From contig LNAC01000001.1 in assembly GCA_002007465.1 (NCBI GenBank), forward strand, positions 9,883,548 through 9,947,547: a DNA stretch of 64,000 nucleotides, given 5' to 3'. This stretch comes from Ailurus styani. Its lineage: Eukaryota; Chordata; Mammalia; Carnivora; Ailuridae. Below, one piece after another: positions 1 to 10,943 of the stretch. A program made the position numbers and the translations under genes. The stretch's first letter is position 1, and each line of letters opens with the position of its first letter. The notes beneath the pieces were generated by a model that saw only the letters and a list, made by a program, of their open reading frames with translations, did no database searches and had not been told where the DNA came from.

Positions 1-954
1 TCCTCCTGCCTCAGGATTGAAGCCCATATCTGTGTTTTAAACTGTTTTTTAAGAGGATTTAGATGGGATCCCACAAGCTACATGGGATGATATATCTGCT
101 CACTGATTTTAAATTTCCTTAACCCACTCAGCAGGGATTTTTACAGAGTAAAAGCATATTAAGGAATGACTTGTAACCTCAGGATCCTCCTAGGTCTCAC
201 TGTAATGTGGTATCACTTTAATCCACAAGGATCTGACCTCTGGGACATCCATGTGGCAGAGAACATTGGGCAAGAGTGATCCAGTTACAGCCCGAGATAC
301 CTCAAGGGATAGAAATTCTGACTTGATGACAAGGGGTGACACACCATTGGACCCAAGGCATGATTTACATTGCATTATCGGGGAGAAGGGTTATATCTTT
401 GTTAAAACAACAACAGAAACTCTCCATTTTCTTGTAACTGCTGGAGCACCAAGTGTAGGTTGGTAAGTAAGAAGTAAAAGCTAGCTGGAGTAAGAAGTAA
501 AAGCTAGTCTTGACTTTGACAATGACTTGTGTTTTGTGTCCGGTGCCTAGTAGGCACTTAGTAGACATTTGATGAGGGTTACATTAAGAAAGTCTTGGAC
601 TAGGTATTTAACCTTTCTAGATTTCTTTTTTTTTTGTATCCATAAAAGAGTAGATGTGGATCACATGACTTTGAAGGTCCATCCCTTCTTCAACGGTCTG
701 TGGCTGTGAGTCTTTCTGTAGGAAGGCACACTGAGGAGAGGGAGAGAGAGATTTAATTACAGAATTTAATTAAATCAGCATATCTTAAATGAGATCAGGC
801 AGCCAAGGCATCCTTTTAATCAGTAACTTTATAAATGGTTAGTTGACGGGTGCCTGGGGAGTTTCAGAAACACCAAAATTATCAACAAGAATTCAGGGGT
901 CACTGTGGTCAGAGGCTGGCTGTGGTGATTTAGTCCAGTATGGGTGGTATGATT
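1..954. other. Unique intergenic or intronic sequence
   Basis: No gene, recognisable repeat or RNA is seen. Open frames are short and unlike known proteins. The only local structure is a 19-base direct repeat (466-484 and 489-507, period 23), a poly-T run near 627-639 and a short GA-rich tract near 735-750 followed by TTTAATTA-type AT-rich sequence. Confidence 0.6.
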
Positions 955-1188
955 TCACAGCTGAGAACATGGATCAGAAGGCCTGAGTCTGAGTCCTGGT
1001 TTTCCCACTCAGTCACTAGCCTGGTCTTTGGACAATTGTCTCCTCTTAAACTTTTATGTTTACAATTTACGTGTCATGGTGGTAACAATGCACCTTTCTT
1101 CATACCATCCCTGAAAAGGTTGAATGGAAGTTTCGCTGAAACACTTGGCACAATGCTTGGCATGGAGTAGAGGCCAAGCACATATTTG
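955..1188 (+). repeat. MIR SINE fragment, sense
   Basis: Seen: a statement-like MIR order, with a gagtcctggttttcccactc segment, then a Cys-tRNA-derived core remnant, and at the end acttggcacaatgcttggca. MIR is an ancient tRNA-derived SINE that stopped moving before placental orders split. This copy is strongly diverged and has no visible flanking duplication. Confidence 0.6.
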
Positions 1189-2119
1189 GGGGACAGATAA
1201 AGGACATGATCACCGTGTACCCAACGTTGTCCAGAAAACTTATCCAAACAGTTCAAGCAACAGCATTCTATGAAGTTCCCTACCTCTTTGAGAATGAGGA
1301 AGAATGCCTCAAGATATCTTTTATAAAGAAGATGCATTAAGAACACATGGTTTTTTTTGGTTCTGACTCAATGGTCATCTAATTAGGATATGACTTGCCT
1401 TATTTTGAGGAGGAAATGCTTTAACCTGCTAATGGGACCATTCCAGTCTGCTAACAGTGTACTATTTCTCATTACGGATCCATACACTGGCATTCTGGTT
1501 ATATACCCATCTTTTATGAGTTCACTTAGTTATTCAGTTATTATCTGGGGTTTGCCAAACCTGCTGAAACTAACTTCCTGGGGCAACAAAGTAGAAGGCC
1601 ACATCTTGAACTGAGGTCTAGACCCCAGGCGATGGCCTGAAGGACAGTTGACCCCACTGGAAAACATTGACCTTGCACCCACTGACCCTCTACCTGCCTT
1701 TCCTCAAGTGAAGGGTCCACCGTTGGGACTACTCAGGTTATTAAGATCCTAATAGAACTGTCTAGGCATTGGGTCTGTCACCACTAGCCCTGAGCATCTA
1801 AATGCAGAACTTAGGAAGGTCCAACGAATGAAGCAGGAACTCTTACCTTAGACCATGATTATAATCTTCTTGTGTTGGTTGGTACTAAGCCAAGATAATT
1901 GCATTTTACTGTAATTATGAAATGAATACAGAAAAAATATGAAATACTAGGATTGCAATGAAATACGAAGATTGCAAACTGAGAAAATATTGCAAATTCC
2001 CGGACAATGGTTTGGAAGCCACTGCAGGCTGGCAGTCATCTCTTTCATTCCTGTTCTCACTGAATCCTCACAAATATCCTGCCGGAGGGATTTGAAATGA
2101 AGAGAGCTTCGTTTTATGA
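1189..2119. other. Unique sequence, no gene recognised
   Basis: Nothing with coding character, RNA structure or a repeat family I can name. Short poly-T near 1350. The longest frames (74-90 codons) show no domain. Confidence 0.5.
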
Positions 2120-2225
2120 TTAGGGATTTGAAACTCAAAGAGATTGAGAAGCACCTCTAAACTCTTGTTTGTTACAGGGCAGATTAGGGCTCAAACCCAG
2201 GTTCTTGACATTAAGCCCAGATTTT
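2120..2225 (-). repeat. MIR SINE fragment, antisense
   Basis: The reverse complement of a MIR core is recognisable from the sequence around gggctcaaacccaggttctt, preceded by an eroded version of the antisense MIR stretch that ends in a cleared tRNA-like box. Very old and short, so family assignment is tentative. Confidence 0.5.
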
Positions 2226-2548
2226 TTGTCTTTGCATATAATCTTGGGGTCCTCCTTAGAACAAATGTGGGTTAGAATATGGTGGTCGGGGTGGTTGTGA
2301 GTTTTATTACAATGTCAGAGTCAGAATTCAGAAGGTCCTTTGTACTTCTGTGAATTAAGAAAGGCTGTAGTTGGATATCCGGGAAAAGGCACAAGATATC
2401 CATGGCATGTCCTCAGCTAGGCTGAGTATATTGTGCTCAATAACCCAAGATGCTTTAAGGTTAATGTGATGGTGGATCGTAAACCAACTTCTTGCTCTGT
2501 TTGGTTTGTCATGTGAAATTTGTTCAAAAGGTTATTTAAAGAAAGAAG
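2226..2548. other. Unique sequence, no gene recognised
   Basis: AT-rich spacer between a MIR fragment and a SINE. I see no gene, tandem repeat or strong motif here. Confidence 0.5.
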
Positions 2549-2741
2549 GGTGGGACACGTGGGTGGCTCCGTTGGTTAAGTGTCTGCCTTTGGCTCAGGT
2601 CATGATCTCAGGGTCCTGGGATAGAGCCCCACATCAGGCTCCCTGCTCAGCTGGGAGTCTGCTTCTCCCTCTCCCTCTGGACCTCCCATTGCTCATGCTT
2701 GTTCTCTCTCTTAAAAATGTACAAATGAAATCTTTTAAAAA
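2549..2741 (+). mobile_element. Carnivore SINE (SINEC/Can-SINE), sense
   Basis: The tRNA-Lys-derived head (gtgggtggctccgttggtta), the middle tcatgatctcagggtcctgg and the CT-rich to A-rich tail are all present in order. The copy is diverged: the usual AAATAAATAAATAAAATC tail has become an irregular AAATGTACAAATGAAATC. Target-site duplication is not clear. This SINE family is copied by L1 enzymes and is specific to Carnivora, so it places the window in that order. Confidence 0.9.
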
Positions 2742-4109
2742 GGGGGGTAATGCATCCTTATATATCGACTTTGATTACTTTTGTAGGTTTGTATGAAACA
2801 GTAGCAGATTGCCACCAAAGCTCCCCTAACATGCTTCTCAGAATGAGCACATGCCAACCCAGTCCACTGACAAGTTTCTAATTTCACCTACGAGAGTCCA
2901 ACAAGCATACTTTCTGTAATCATATAGATTTGTATTTCAAAAAACTCACACTACATTGTCAAAGGGGAACTGTTCCGGGTTTACAAAAAAAAATATTTAA
3001 CTTTCTCCCTCTCATCCCCATTAGCAGTGAAAATACAAATAGATGTCAAATAATGTGCTACCTCCATTATGGCAGACATGGCATTTGTGACCGCTTACCT
3101 TTGAGAAGGCACAGGCACCAGTTCAAGGCTGGGTCAGTCACGCTCTGTGTTGATCATTCCAACCCCATGGAGTGTGTGATGGCCAGTGGGGGGTGGGGGG
3201 TGGGGAGGGCCTCGCATGTGCTGGGAGAAGCCTGACAACCTATACAGTACTGTCCGCTCTCATTGCCAGGGTGGATTCCAAATGTAAGCTTTGGGTCCGA
3301 AAATTGTGTAGGTACAATTAAGGAAGAGTTGACTCCTCCAATCTTCATGTTGACTTCTGGAGCCTTTCCTTGCCAGCATGGAATGAAATCAAAGAAGAGC
3401 GTCCAGTCTACAATACAGCGTGATGCAGCCTTCTTCCCGGGTTAGAAAAGCCCACAGGGAGTCAAATACTCCAGTGTTGTCAGTGAGCGATGCATTTGGT
3501 CAGGACTCTGGGAAAAAAAAGAGGCAATTTCATGTGAACTCTTATTATTTTCCTCAGGAAAATTCCCACAGGAGTGTTTTGCTGGCCTCTCTGATGCCAC
3601 TCTGAGTCATTTTCACTCATGTGGTGTGTCGAAGTCACGTACAATGTGTGTTGGCTGGATCCTTGAATGTCCCTTTGTCTTTCCCCTAATTCAAGTCAAG
3701 ACCATGTTTATTGGGCAGACAAATCATTATATAGTGACATTTAAGACCGGCAGAGAAGGTTTCTCGCTTTGTGGGCACAGAGCCTAACGATCTTCACTAA
3801 CAGTGATTTCTTTTTTGTACCTTCACCTACACTTGCTTATTGAACCAATCAATATTTGCTGAGCACTTAATATATGCCACAGGAAGAATAATAGCAACAA
3901 CAATAATCCCAATAGTACCATTGTGTCCTGATCTTTAATGTTTTCAAACATTTCAGGCAGATAGAGAAGTGCTGGGTATGCATGATTGCATTTCATCTGC
4001 ACAGCCCTATCCCGATCCCCATCCCCCAGACAAGCCAGGGATGGTAGGGCACATTGGGTGATACAGGGGCCACATGACCAACTCAGACAGAGATGTTGTC
4101 TTCAAGCAG
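2742..4109. other. Unique sequence with a short L2-like tail
   Basis: Mostly unassigned. A G-rich run lies at 3188-3206. Around 3838-3880 the phrase atatttgctgagcacttaat resembles the reverse complement of an L2 3' end. Nothing here looks like an exon. Confidence 0.45.
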
Positions 4110-4230
4110 ACTCAATAATTCCACAAGCCTTTATTGAGTACTTACTATGTGCCACTGGAGACACAGGGGGCCTTAAGAGGCAGCAAGTTCCCTGACCTCA
4201 AGGATTTTCCTTCTAAGAGAATATGAAATG
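4110..4230 (-). repeat. L2 LINE 3' end, antisense
   Basis: Shows tttattgagtacttactatg followed by tgccactggagacacag and an ag-rich tail. This is the reverse complement of the common L2 3' terminus. Old and truncated. Confidence 0.55.
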
Positions 4231-4617
4231 TGCACAAGTCAGGAACTCCAAATTGTCTTGCATGGAAACTACATCTCAAACAACATCTGTGAAAAACTAT
4301 GTTGTAATTCAGACATCTGGATGTTTTGTAAGAGGGGCTTAGTGACTTCCACCACCTTCCTTCTTGTATCTGCCTGTTGTCTTTCTGTCCCACTTTCTTG
4401 TATTCCTACACCTGATATTTGTAGAGCCCTGTCTTACTGTGAAGTTATTTGTAAGATAGGTTCCCTTGGAATGGTCTGTTCTTTGCTGTTCCAGATACTT
4501 CCTTTTTGTATGTTTTGATAGCTTTGTGGAGATACAATTCACATACCAGTTAAAGTGTAAAGTTAATATTTTTAGTGTGCTCATGGATAGGGGCAACTCT
4601 CATTAGAATCCATTTTA

Positions 4618-4834
4618 TTTTATTTTTTTAAAGATTTTTTATTTATTTGAGACAGAGCATGTGTGTACACACACACACACACACACAAATGGAGTGGAGG
4701 AAGGGGCAAAGGGAGAGGGAGAAGCAGACTCCCTGCTGAGCAGGGAGCCAGACTTGGGGCTTCATCCTAGGACCCTGAGATCATGACCTGAGCAAAAGTC
4801 CGAGGCTTAACCGAATGAGTCACCCAGGTGCCCC
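4618..4834 (-). mobile_element. Carnivore SINE inserted in L1M, antisense
   Basis: Reverse-complement SINEC with poly-T tail, an (AC)n tract at about 4667-4687 in place of the usual CT-rich stretch, then ctccctgctgagcagggagc and a head ending in cacccaggtgcccc. It is flanked by a 16-base target-site duplication with one mismatch (4602-4617 and 4835-4850, ATTRGAATCCATTTTA). The duplication is typical of L1-driven insertion and fixes the boundaries. Confidence 0.93.
4667..4687. repeat. (AC)n microsatellite inside SINE
   Basis: About ten AC units within the antisense SINE, at the place where the family normally has a CT-rich or AG-rich tract. Likely a post-insertion expansion. Confidence 0.85.
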
Positions 4835-5564
4835 ATTGGAATCCATTTTAAAACATTTTTATCACCACAAAAGAAATTCTATACTCATTAGTGGTCACTC
4901 ATTTTTCCAATGCCTTTCATCCCTAGAAACCACTAATTGACTTTCGCGTTCTGTAGATTTGCTTGTCTAAGAGATTTCATATAAATGAAGTCATATAATA
5001 TGTGATCTTTTGTGAATTGTTTCTTTGACTTAGCATGATATTTTCAAGCTTCATTTTTATTGTAGCGTGTAGCTCTTCTTTTTTATGGATGTTCCTTTTT
5101 ATGGATGAATACTATTCTGTTGTATGGACATACCACATTCTGTTTCTCCATTCATCAGTTGATAGACATTTGAGTTATTTCCATTTTTTGGTTATTATGA
5201 ATAATGCAGCTGTAAACACTCATTTACAAGTTTTTGTGTGGACATATGTTTTTTATTTCTCTTGGGTAGATACATATGGTAATTTTATGTTTAACATTTG
5301 AGGATCTGTCAGACTGTTCTCCATAGGGGCTGCACCATTTTGCGCTCTCCTCAGCAGGGTCTGAGGGTTCTGATATTTACACATCCTCACTAAAACTTGT
5401 TATTATCTCCCTTTTAGATACTAGCCATTTGACAGGGTGTGGACTGGTATCTCACTGTAGTTTTGATTTGTAGTTTTCTGATGACTAACACTGCCAAGCA
5501 TCTTTTCATGTGTTTGTCTCCTTCAAAGGGATATCCTGTCCCACAACTGATCTGTGCATGAAAA

Positions 5565-5690
5565 TTTCTTGGGAAACTTTTATGAAATACAAAAAAATCA
5601 TTCCAAACCTTCAGAATCTCTGGAAGTGGGGCTTAGGAAGCTGTATATATATGTATTTTTAAAATCTCCTCAGTTTACTCTGATTGATTG
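5565..5690 (+). repeat. MER5-like hAT non-autonomous DNA transposon fossil
   Basis: The order ttgggaaacttttatgaaat, then cagaatctctggaagtgggg, then gtatttttaaaatctcctca matches the general pattern of MER5A/B (hAT-Charlie derived). Terminal inverted repeats are eroded. Confidence 0.55.
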
Positions 5691-5794
5691 GCTAGGTTTA
5701 CACTTGCTGTTAGGAACATATCTGAGCACTGGGTGGGCCTTCTCTTTTGAGCTTTTAACACAACAGATAATCAGTCAATGGGGCCATTGGCCTA

Positions 5795-6050
5795 GATCTG
5801 TGGTTTATAAACAGTAGATTCACAGTGTGAGATATGTTTTACATCCTGACTCAGTCCACAATATGTATGCCTGTGTACTTCAAAACTGAAGCAAAAATTA
5901 TATGCAATCATACCTATTCTTATTATAGAAAATATAGTTCTATTTTTTTTCTGTTTGGTTTTATCCGTTTTTGTTCATGAAAAAATTGACCAAAACCTAC
6001 TAATTTTACAACCAATGAATGGACATTGACCCACAGCTTGTAAAGGAGCC
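5795..6050. repeat. Probable hAT-type DNA transposon fossil
   Basis: Starts like ctgtggtttataaac and ends like gacccacagcttgtaaagga, which is reminiscent of the imperfect terminal repeats of MER-class hAT elements. The interior is AT-rich and carries no transposase. Family not resolved. Confidence 0.4.
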
Positions 6051-6079
6051 ATCTTAGCATGCATCTCAGGAGTCTTGGC

Positions 6080-6175
6080 ATTTGCCCCATTACCTCAGCT
6101 CTGGAAGCCTCAGTTTCCCCTTCTGTGAAATGAGGTTATCAGATCAGAGGATCTCTAAACTCTTGGATTCTGTAC
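6080..6175 (+). repeat. MIR SINE fragment, sense
   Basis: Contains cctcagtttccccttctgtg and aaatgaggttatcagatcag, the best conserved portion of MIR in sense orientation. Confidence 0.7.
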
Positions 6176-6804
6176 ACTTGTTAGCTAATAAGCATCTATT
6201 CAGTTGTCCTCTGCTGCTATCTGTTCTCATACCCTGGCCAAATGTGGTAAGCTTTCCAGTCCCTCCTGAGTTCAGTCTCTGTACCTGCTCCACATACCCT
6301 GTGCCCCTCTTGCATTAGGAAGGCCAGAACTGACTCCAACAGATGTGTCCTGTACCATACAGAACTCAATAAAATCAATCATCTCCTGTCTTACACTTGT
6401 GTCTACTGTTTGTTTTATTGGAAACGTTGAAGAAAAGAAAAGGAACCACTGATTTCTCTGTATAAGCAATGTTCTTTCCTTCATCAATCACTCTACAAGT
6501 ATTTATTGAGTGCCTGCTATATGTGTAATGATCTGTGTGTGTTGGGTAAATAGAAAAGTCTTGAAGAATTCCTTTTTTTCATGACTGTTTTTTTCTTCAT
6601 CTACACATAGAGATGGAAGAAAGGATGAGGGTGGGCAGAGGTTACCACATCATCTTCCAGTTGTGTAACAAACTCCCAGTCTTTGTGATGAGGTGGAGGG
6701 TGTGGCAGGAATAACACTATAACTTACATTGCTTATCGCTTGGGAGGGGCAGTCTCAAATTTTAGCTTAGCTACCAGTAAAGACAGTCTCATAAATATTA
6801 CAGA
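6176..6804. other. Unique sequence, no gene recognised
   Basis: No repeat I can name apart from a brief L2-like tail near 6490-6530 (agtatttattgagtgcctgc). No exon, RNA or tandem structure. Confidence 0.45.
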
Positions 6805-7395
6805 CTTTAGTGTTAGGATTCTTTTGGCTAAAAGGACAGAAAACCCACTCTAACTGGCTTAAGCCATTCAAGGAGGTTGCTTGGGTTTGTTGTTTTGGTT
6901 TTTTTTTTTTTTTAGTTTTTGCTTTTGCTTTTGTTTTTGTTTTAAATTACATCCCTGAAAAGTTCAAGGTGCCAGCTCAATTCTGAGTACAGCTGATGCT
7001 ATGAGAACTTGGTTTCCACCATTTCTTAGCTCTGCCCCTTCCATGGTATTGACTTCATTCCATCTGGTTGTTCTCAATATTCCAGGTTCTCCCCTAAAGA
7101 TGACAGTTCTAGACCTAACCTCCTTTTGGTATTGAGGCGGAAAGTCCTATTGTAAGCCCTGCATTTTTATTAGAAGTGAGGCTGCATCTCACTATGGGGA
7201 TCTCATGCCTGTTCCAGAACCAATCACAGTGGCTGGGAAGATGCAACATGCTGACAGGCTTGGGCCTGGACCTCTGGACAACATGGTCTGAGAAAATGGG
7301 GAGTCCATGCTTGTGGGACTTCTCAGCCTCCATAACCACATGAGCCAATTGCTATTGATTCTGTTCCTTTGGAGAACCGTGACTAATTCAAACAC
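6805..7395 (+). repeat. Composite of ancient mammalian repeats
   Basis: The left part (aggacagaaaacccactcta) resembles a family that recurs at 42215 and 44840 in this window. The right end (7320-7390) reads cagcctccataaccacatga then ctgttcctttggagaaccgt, the 3' terminus of an old repeat that reappears inverted at 61535. A T-rich run with GCTTTT units lies at 6895-6945. Exact families and junctions are unresolved. Confidence 0.4.
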
Positions 7396-7699
7396 TAAAA
7401 AGTGGGAGAAAGAAGGAACCAGGAAAAGTTGAGACGGGGAAACACTGAGGAAGGAGGAAATCCAAGAGATTGTGGTAAATGAAAACATGTACCAAATGAA
7501 AACATGTATCGTGGAAGAGTGGTCAACTGGTTCAAATATTTTTTATGGGTCAAGCAAGATGAGGACCGAGTATTGAACCACTGGATTTAGAAATATGGAG
7601 TTTGACCTTGATAAGAACAGTTATTGGAGAGATGGGAAAGTCTAATTGGATTAAGTTTAAGAAAGAAAAGGAAAGATTTGGAAATAACAAGTTGGATAA

Positions 7700-8172
7700 A
7701 ACAACAATCATTTATTTGGTTATGGTTTTGCTATTTGGGCAGAGCTTAGCAGGGACTACCGTCCTCTGCTTCCCATAGCAGAAGTGGCTCAGGGGTAGCT
7801 CACCTGGGGTAAAAGAATCCACTTCCAAGATGGCTTACTTACATGGCTAGCAAGTTGGTGCTGGTTGTCACCTGGGAACTTAGGGAAGGCTATTGGGCAG
7901 GAAACTTGATTCTCCAAGAGAGCCTCTTCACAAGTCTGCTTGAGCTTCCTCATATCATGAAGCTGGAATATAAGAGAGGAAGTGGATTTCTTAATGCCTA
8001 GACTTGAAAGTCCAAGAATGTCACCTCTTCTGAATCCTGTTGGTCAAAGCCGTCACAGATCCAGCCCTAACTCAAAAGGAGGGAACCTAAGCTTTATCTC
8101 TTGATGGAAGGAGAAGCATGAGCACACCGGGAGGGACAGAAATCTGTGCCCATCTTTAGAGATTAACTACAT
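7700..8172. repeat. Probable ancient LTR-like repeat
   Basis: The segment begins acaacaatcatttatttggt and later has aagatggcttacttacatgg and ctcttgatggaaggagaagc. I recognise this order as a dispersed mammalian repeat, probably an old LTR, but cannot name the family. No open frame of interest. Confidence 0.4.
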
Positions 8173-9048
8173 GCATGTACCTAGGGCAGAGATTTTTACT
8201 GAGACAAGTAGAATTTCTGGGTGGAAAAAAAAAACCAAAACACCAAGAAGATGGTATATCAGAAATGTGCCAAGAGGGCAGAGCATGGAAAATTACCTGC
8301 CAAGAGCCTCATTGTGGAAAAATTAGGCAGACAGTGTAACCTGCCATAGACTGTCTTTACTTGTGTATTTCCTCATTTGTGTGTTTACCCTCCTTCTCCC
8401 TTTCCCCTCCTCCAGGCTGGGAGATGAAGTCAGTGTTGTACTCTTTTCTCCCACCACATTGTTGCCCCCAAGAAGGCTCTGGTCCTTGGCAGCAACAGAA
8501 CTTCCTTACCCTTATGACTTGATCAAAGATGTGATAGTCATGAAGGGTCAAAGCTTAAAAGTGATTTGAAGCTTCTTTTCAAGACTATGCCATCATCCAA
8601 GAAAATTAAGAGAAGGCTCTGCCCATAATGAGCCTGGAATCAGCAAGGGCAGGGGCTGATCAATGGTGGTCTGAAGGCCAAAGTCAGGGACTGCCTGTGT
8701 CTGTATGGCCTGTGAGTAAAGAATGGAGTGTACATTTTTAATGGTTGGAGAAAGAAAAAAGAAATTCTGTGACACGTGAAAATTCTATGAACATTCAATT
8801 TCAGCATCCTTAATGTTTTATCAGAGTACATCCCTGTTCATTCATTGATGTGTTGTCCATGCCTGTTCTCCTGCTACGGGGACAGAAGGAAGTAGTTCTG
8901 ATGCCGTGTGGCTTGCAAAGCCTACAATACCTGTCATCATGCCCTTTATGGAGAAACTCAACACAGTCCCACTCTTGGGGCACTCTGTCTGAAGAAATGT
9001 GACTAAATCATATCACTCACATAACCCTAACTCATTATCACATTTTTA
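8173..9048. other. Unique sequence, no gene recognised
   Basis: No recognisable repeat, gene or RNA. A-rich run near 8226-8234. Short overlapping open frames have no domain. Confidence 0.5.
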
Positions 9049-9060
9049 AAAGAAACTGGA

Positions 9061-9256
9061 AGGGGAAGCTGGGTGGCTCAGTTGGTTGAGCATCTGCTTT
9101 CGGCTCAGGTCATGATCTCAGGGTCCTGGGATCGAGTCCCGCATTGGGCTTAGCAAGGAGCCTGCTTCTCCTTCTGCCTGCCACTCCCCCTGCTTGTGCT
9201 CTCTCTTGCTCATTCTCTCCCTCAAATAAATAAATAAAATCTTAGGGAAAAAAAGG
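9061..9256 (+). mobile_element. Carnivore SINE, sense, with 12-bp duplication
   Basis: Complete SINEC: head ctgggtggctcagttggttg, gatcgagtcccgcattgggc, CT-rich segment, and tail AAATAAATAAATAAAATCTTA. The perfect 12-base target-site duplication AAAGAAACTGGA is at 9049-9060 and 9257-9268. The good match to the family and intact duplication suggest a fairly recent carnivore insertion. Confidence 0.95.
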
Positions 9257-9268
9257 AAAGAAACTGGA

Positions 9269-9739
9269 GGTGGGATCAGTAGGCATATCACTAATCATGC
9301 CACCAAGCACTGCCGGGAAATTGTGTGTACTGAGGAGACTTGAGCCGGACCGAAGCATTTAGTCACTAATATGTGCAAATGGTCACCCTTTTCATAAAAT
9401 GCACTGGATTTTAAGAAATCAGTTATGAGTTTTTCTCTCTTAAATTTCTCTTTAGCCCCCGACACTTGGCATCTGTGCTCTGTCAGGGACTGCTCAGAGA
9501 AATCGGTAGCAGCAAATGGAAGGTGGGGCTCTGGGGAGTGGCCAATCATTCTGAGATGTCTTGTTCTTTTGTGGATGTGTTGCTCATGACAGTGGTTTTC
9601 ATGACATCCACACAATGGCACCGTGTTTTCTGCTGGTAATTTTGCCCCTGACATGTAAGCTGGACTCGGCTCTGGCTGGTGTTTCTAAAATCCTACCGCA
9701 TGGAAGGATTTGAGCCTCACTGGCCCAAAGGCAACATGA
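9269..9739. other. Unique sequence, no gene recognised
   Basis: A 119-codon minus-strand frame (9295-9654) has no recognisable domain and no supporting signals, so it is not called as a gene. No repeat family recognised. Confidence 0.45.
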
Positions 9740-9880
9740 TACAAAAAGAGCACAAATTTAAGGATCAGAGAGATGTTGGTTTAAACCCCCAGCTTGCTCA
9801 CGTAACTCGCTTGTTGTCCTTCACAAGTTCTGTAATCTCTCTGAACCTCTATTTCTTCATCTAAAGGTAATAATAGTATG
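9740..9880 (+). repeat. MIR SINE fragment, sense
   Basis: Contains ctgtaatctctctgaacctc then tatttcttcatctaaaggta, a diverged MIR core in sense orientation. Confidence 0.65.
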
Positions 9881-9952
9881 TGTTTTGAGATTGTCCTGTC
9901 AACTTCACGAACAATCAGACACTCTCGCCTGTGCTCGCTGTTACTCTAACAT

Positions 9953-9983
9953 CCACACAAACACACACACATGCACGTGTGTG

Positions 9984-10013
<30 letters not shown>
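9953..10013. repeat. (CA)n microsatellite, interrupted
   Basis: Two CA blocks separated by ATGCACGTGTGTGCT, a short self-complementary interruption; the longer block is at about 9991-10013. Confidence 0.9.
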
Positions 10014-10016
<3 letters not shown>

Positions 10017-10468
10017 CTGAGCATCGAACTGAAAGAATTTTAACTTTGAACTTTTTCCTTCTTGGTTGAATGAATCACTGCCCATTATCTTTATGATACA
10101 ATAATCCAAAATGGCAGTGAAAGTTATTTCCACAGACCATTAACTCTTCAGGTAGGATTTTTCCCTGTCTTGCTACCGAAGTTCGCATTAATTTTAAATT
10201 AAGAAATATTTAGAAGGTAATCACCAAGAGAACAAAAAATGCTCTGCTAGTCCCATGGCATTCGTGGGAACTTCAGGGAAACTCCACCCTGAAAGGGGTC
10301 ACTTTGTAGTGACCACCTGGGGACCTCTGTTCACAAGGGCTTAACAGGTGCTTTTTCTACCTGGCCGTTAGGATGGCCTGGCCCAGCCCCCAGGGGAGTC
10401 TCTGGTCCGCAGGAGGCAGGTGTGGCTGCAGAGATGAGCCCAGGTACAATTTCTGAGATACGGGTCTC
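10014..10468. other. Unique sequence, no gene recognised
   Basis: Moderately GC-rich segment at 10250-10450 without coding character. No repeat family recognised. Confidence 0.45.
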
Positions 10469-10525
10469 TGGATGCTGGTTTTATTTTATTTTTTATTATT
10501 TTTTATTGTTTGGATGCTGGTTTTA
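10469..10525 (-). mobile_element. Tail-only retroposon insertion
   Basis: A perfect 15-base direct repeat, TGGATGCTGGTTTTA, occurs at 10469-10483 and 10511-10525. Between the copies are only 27 bases that are all T or A apart from one G. This is the expected product of L1-type target-primed reverse transcription that copied only a poly(A) tail (antisense here) and then stopped. An alternative is a simple local duplication with later T-tract growth. Confidence 0.6.
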
Positions 10526-10908
10526 AATATGTTGGACCTTCTGGAATTATGCACTAGCTTTATTTTCCTCTTAATTTCTCACCTCTCTGGTCTTTTCTTC
10601 TTCCTTAACTTTATCTTCTAACATAGTTATTGGATCTTTCCTTTCTGCTCTCTGCTTTTTAACTTTGAGATTGTTTTTATTGTTCCTGTTTTATGACTAC
10701 TCCTTTTTTATAACCTCTGATTCTTACTTCATAGGTAAAATAATTTCTCTTCACTTTTTGAGGATAGCAATTATAGTGCTCTTTTATTCTGTGACACTGC
10801 TTTGATTTCCCACATGTTTACTTTTGAAATTTTGTTTGCTTTGATCTCTGGCTTATAGGCTTTCCATAAGTTATTGGTGCTCCTTGATTGTTCATGCTCA
10901 AGAGTGGG

Positions 10909-10943
<35 letters not shown>

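Larger units (their letters stand above)
4517..5545 (-). mobile_element. Antisense L1M LINE 3' portion, interrupted by a SINE
   Basis: The plus strand carries the familiar antisense order of an old mammalian L1 3' region: gtggagatacaattcacata, then the host-SINE insertion, then segments such as ttccattttttggttattat, gctgcaccattttgcgctct and catcttttcatgtgtttgtc. Numerous substitutions and indels leave no open ORF2. The element's 3' end is at the left and it is broken at 4618-4834 by the SINE, so the L1 was present before that SINE landed. Confidence 0.8.

Noticed and set aside
2549..2741. A tRNA gene in the SINE head
   Set aside because: Lacks a complete cloverleaf. It is the tRNA-derived head of a SINE.
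9953..10013. CRISPR-like direct repeats
   Set aside because: Simple dinucleotide repeats only. No spaced repeats of CRISPR size exist in the window, and the genome is mammalian.
9915..10133. Cysteine/valine-rich minus frame
   Set aside because: Produced by the CA repeat.
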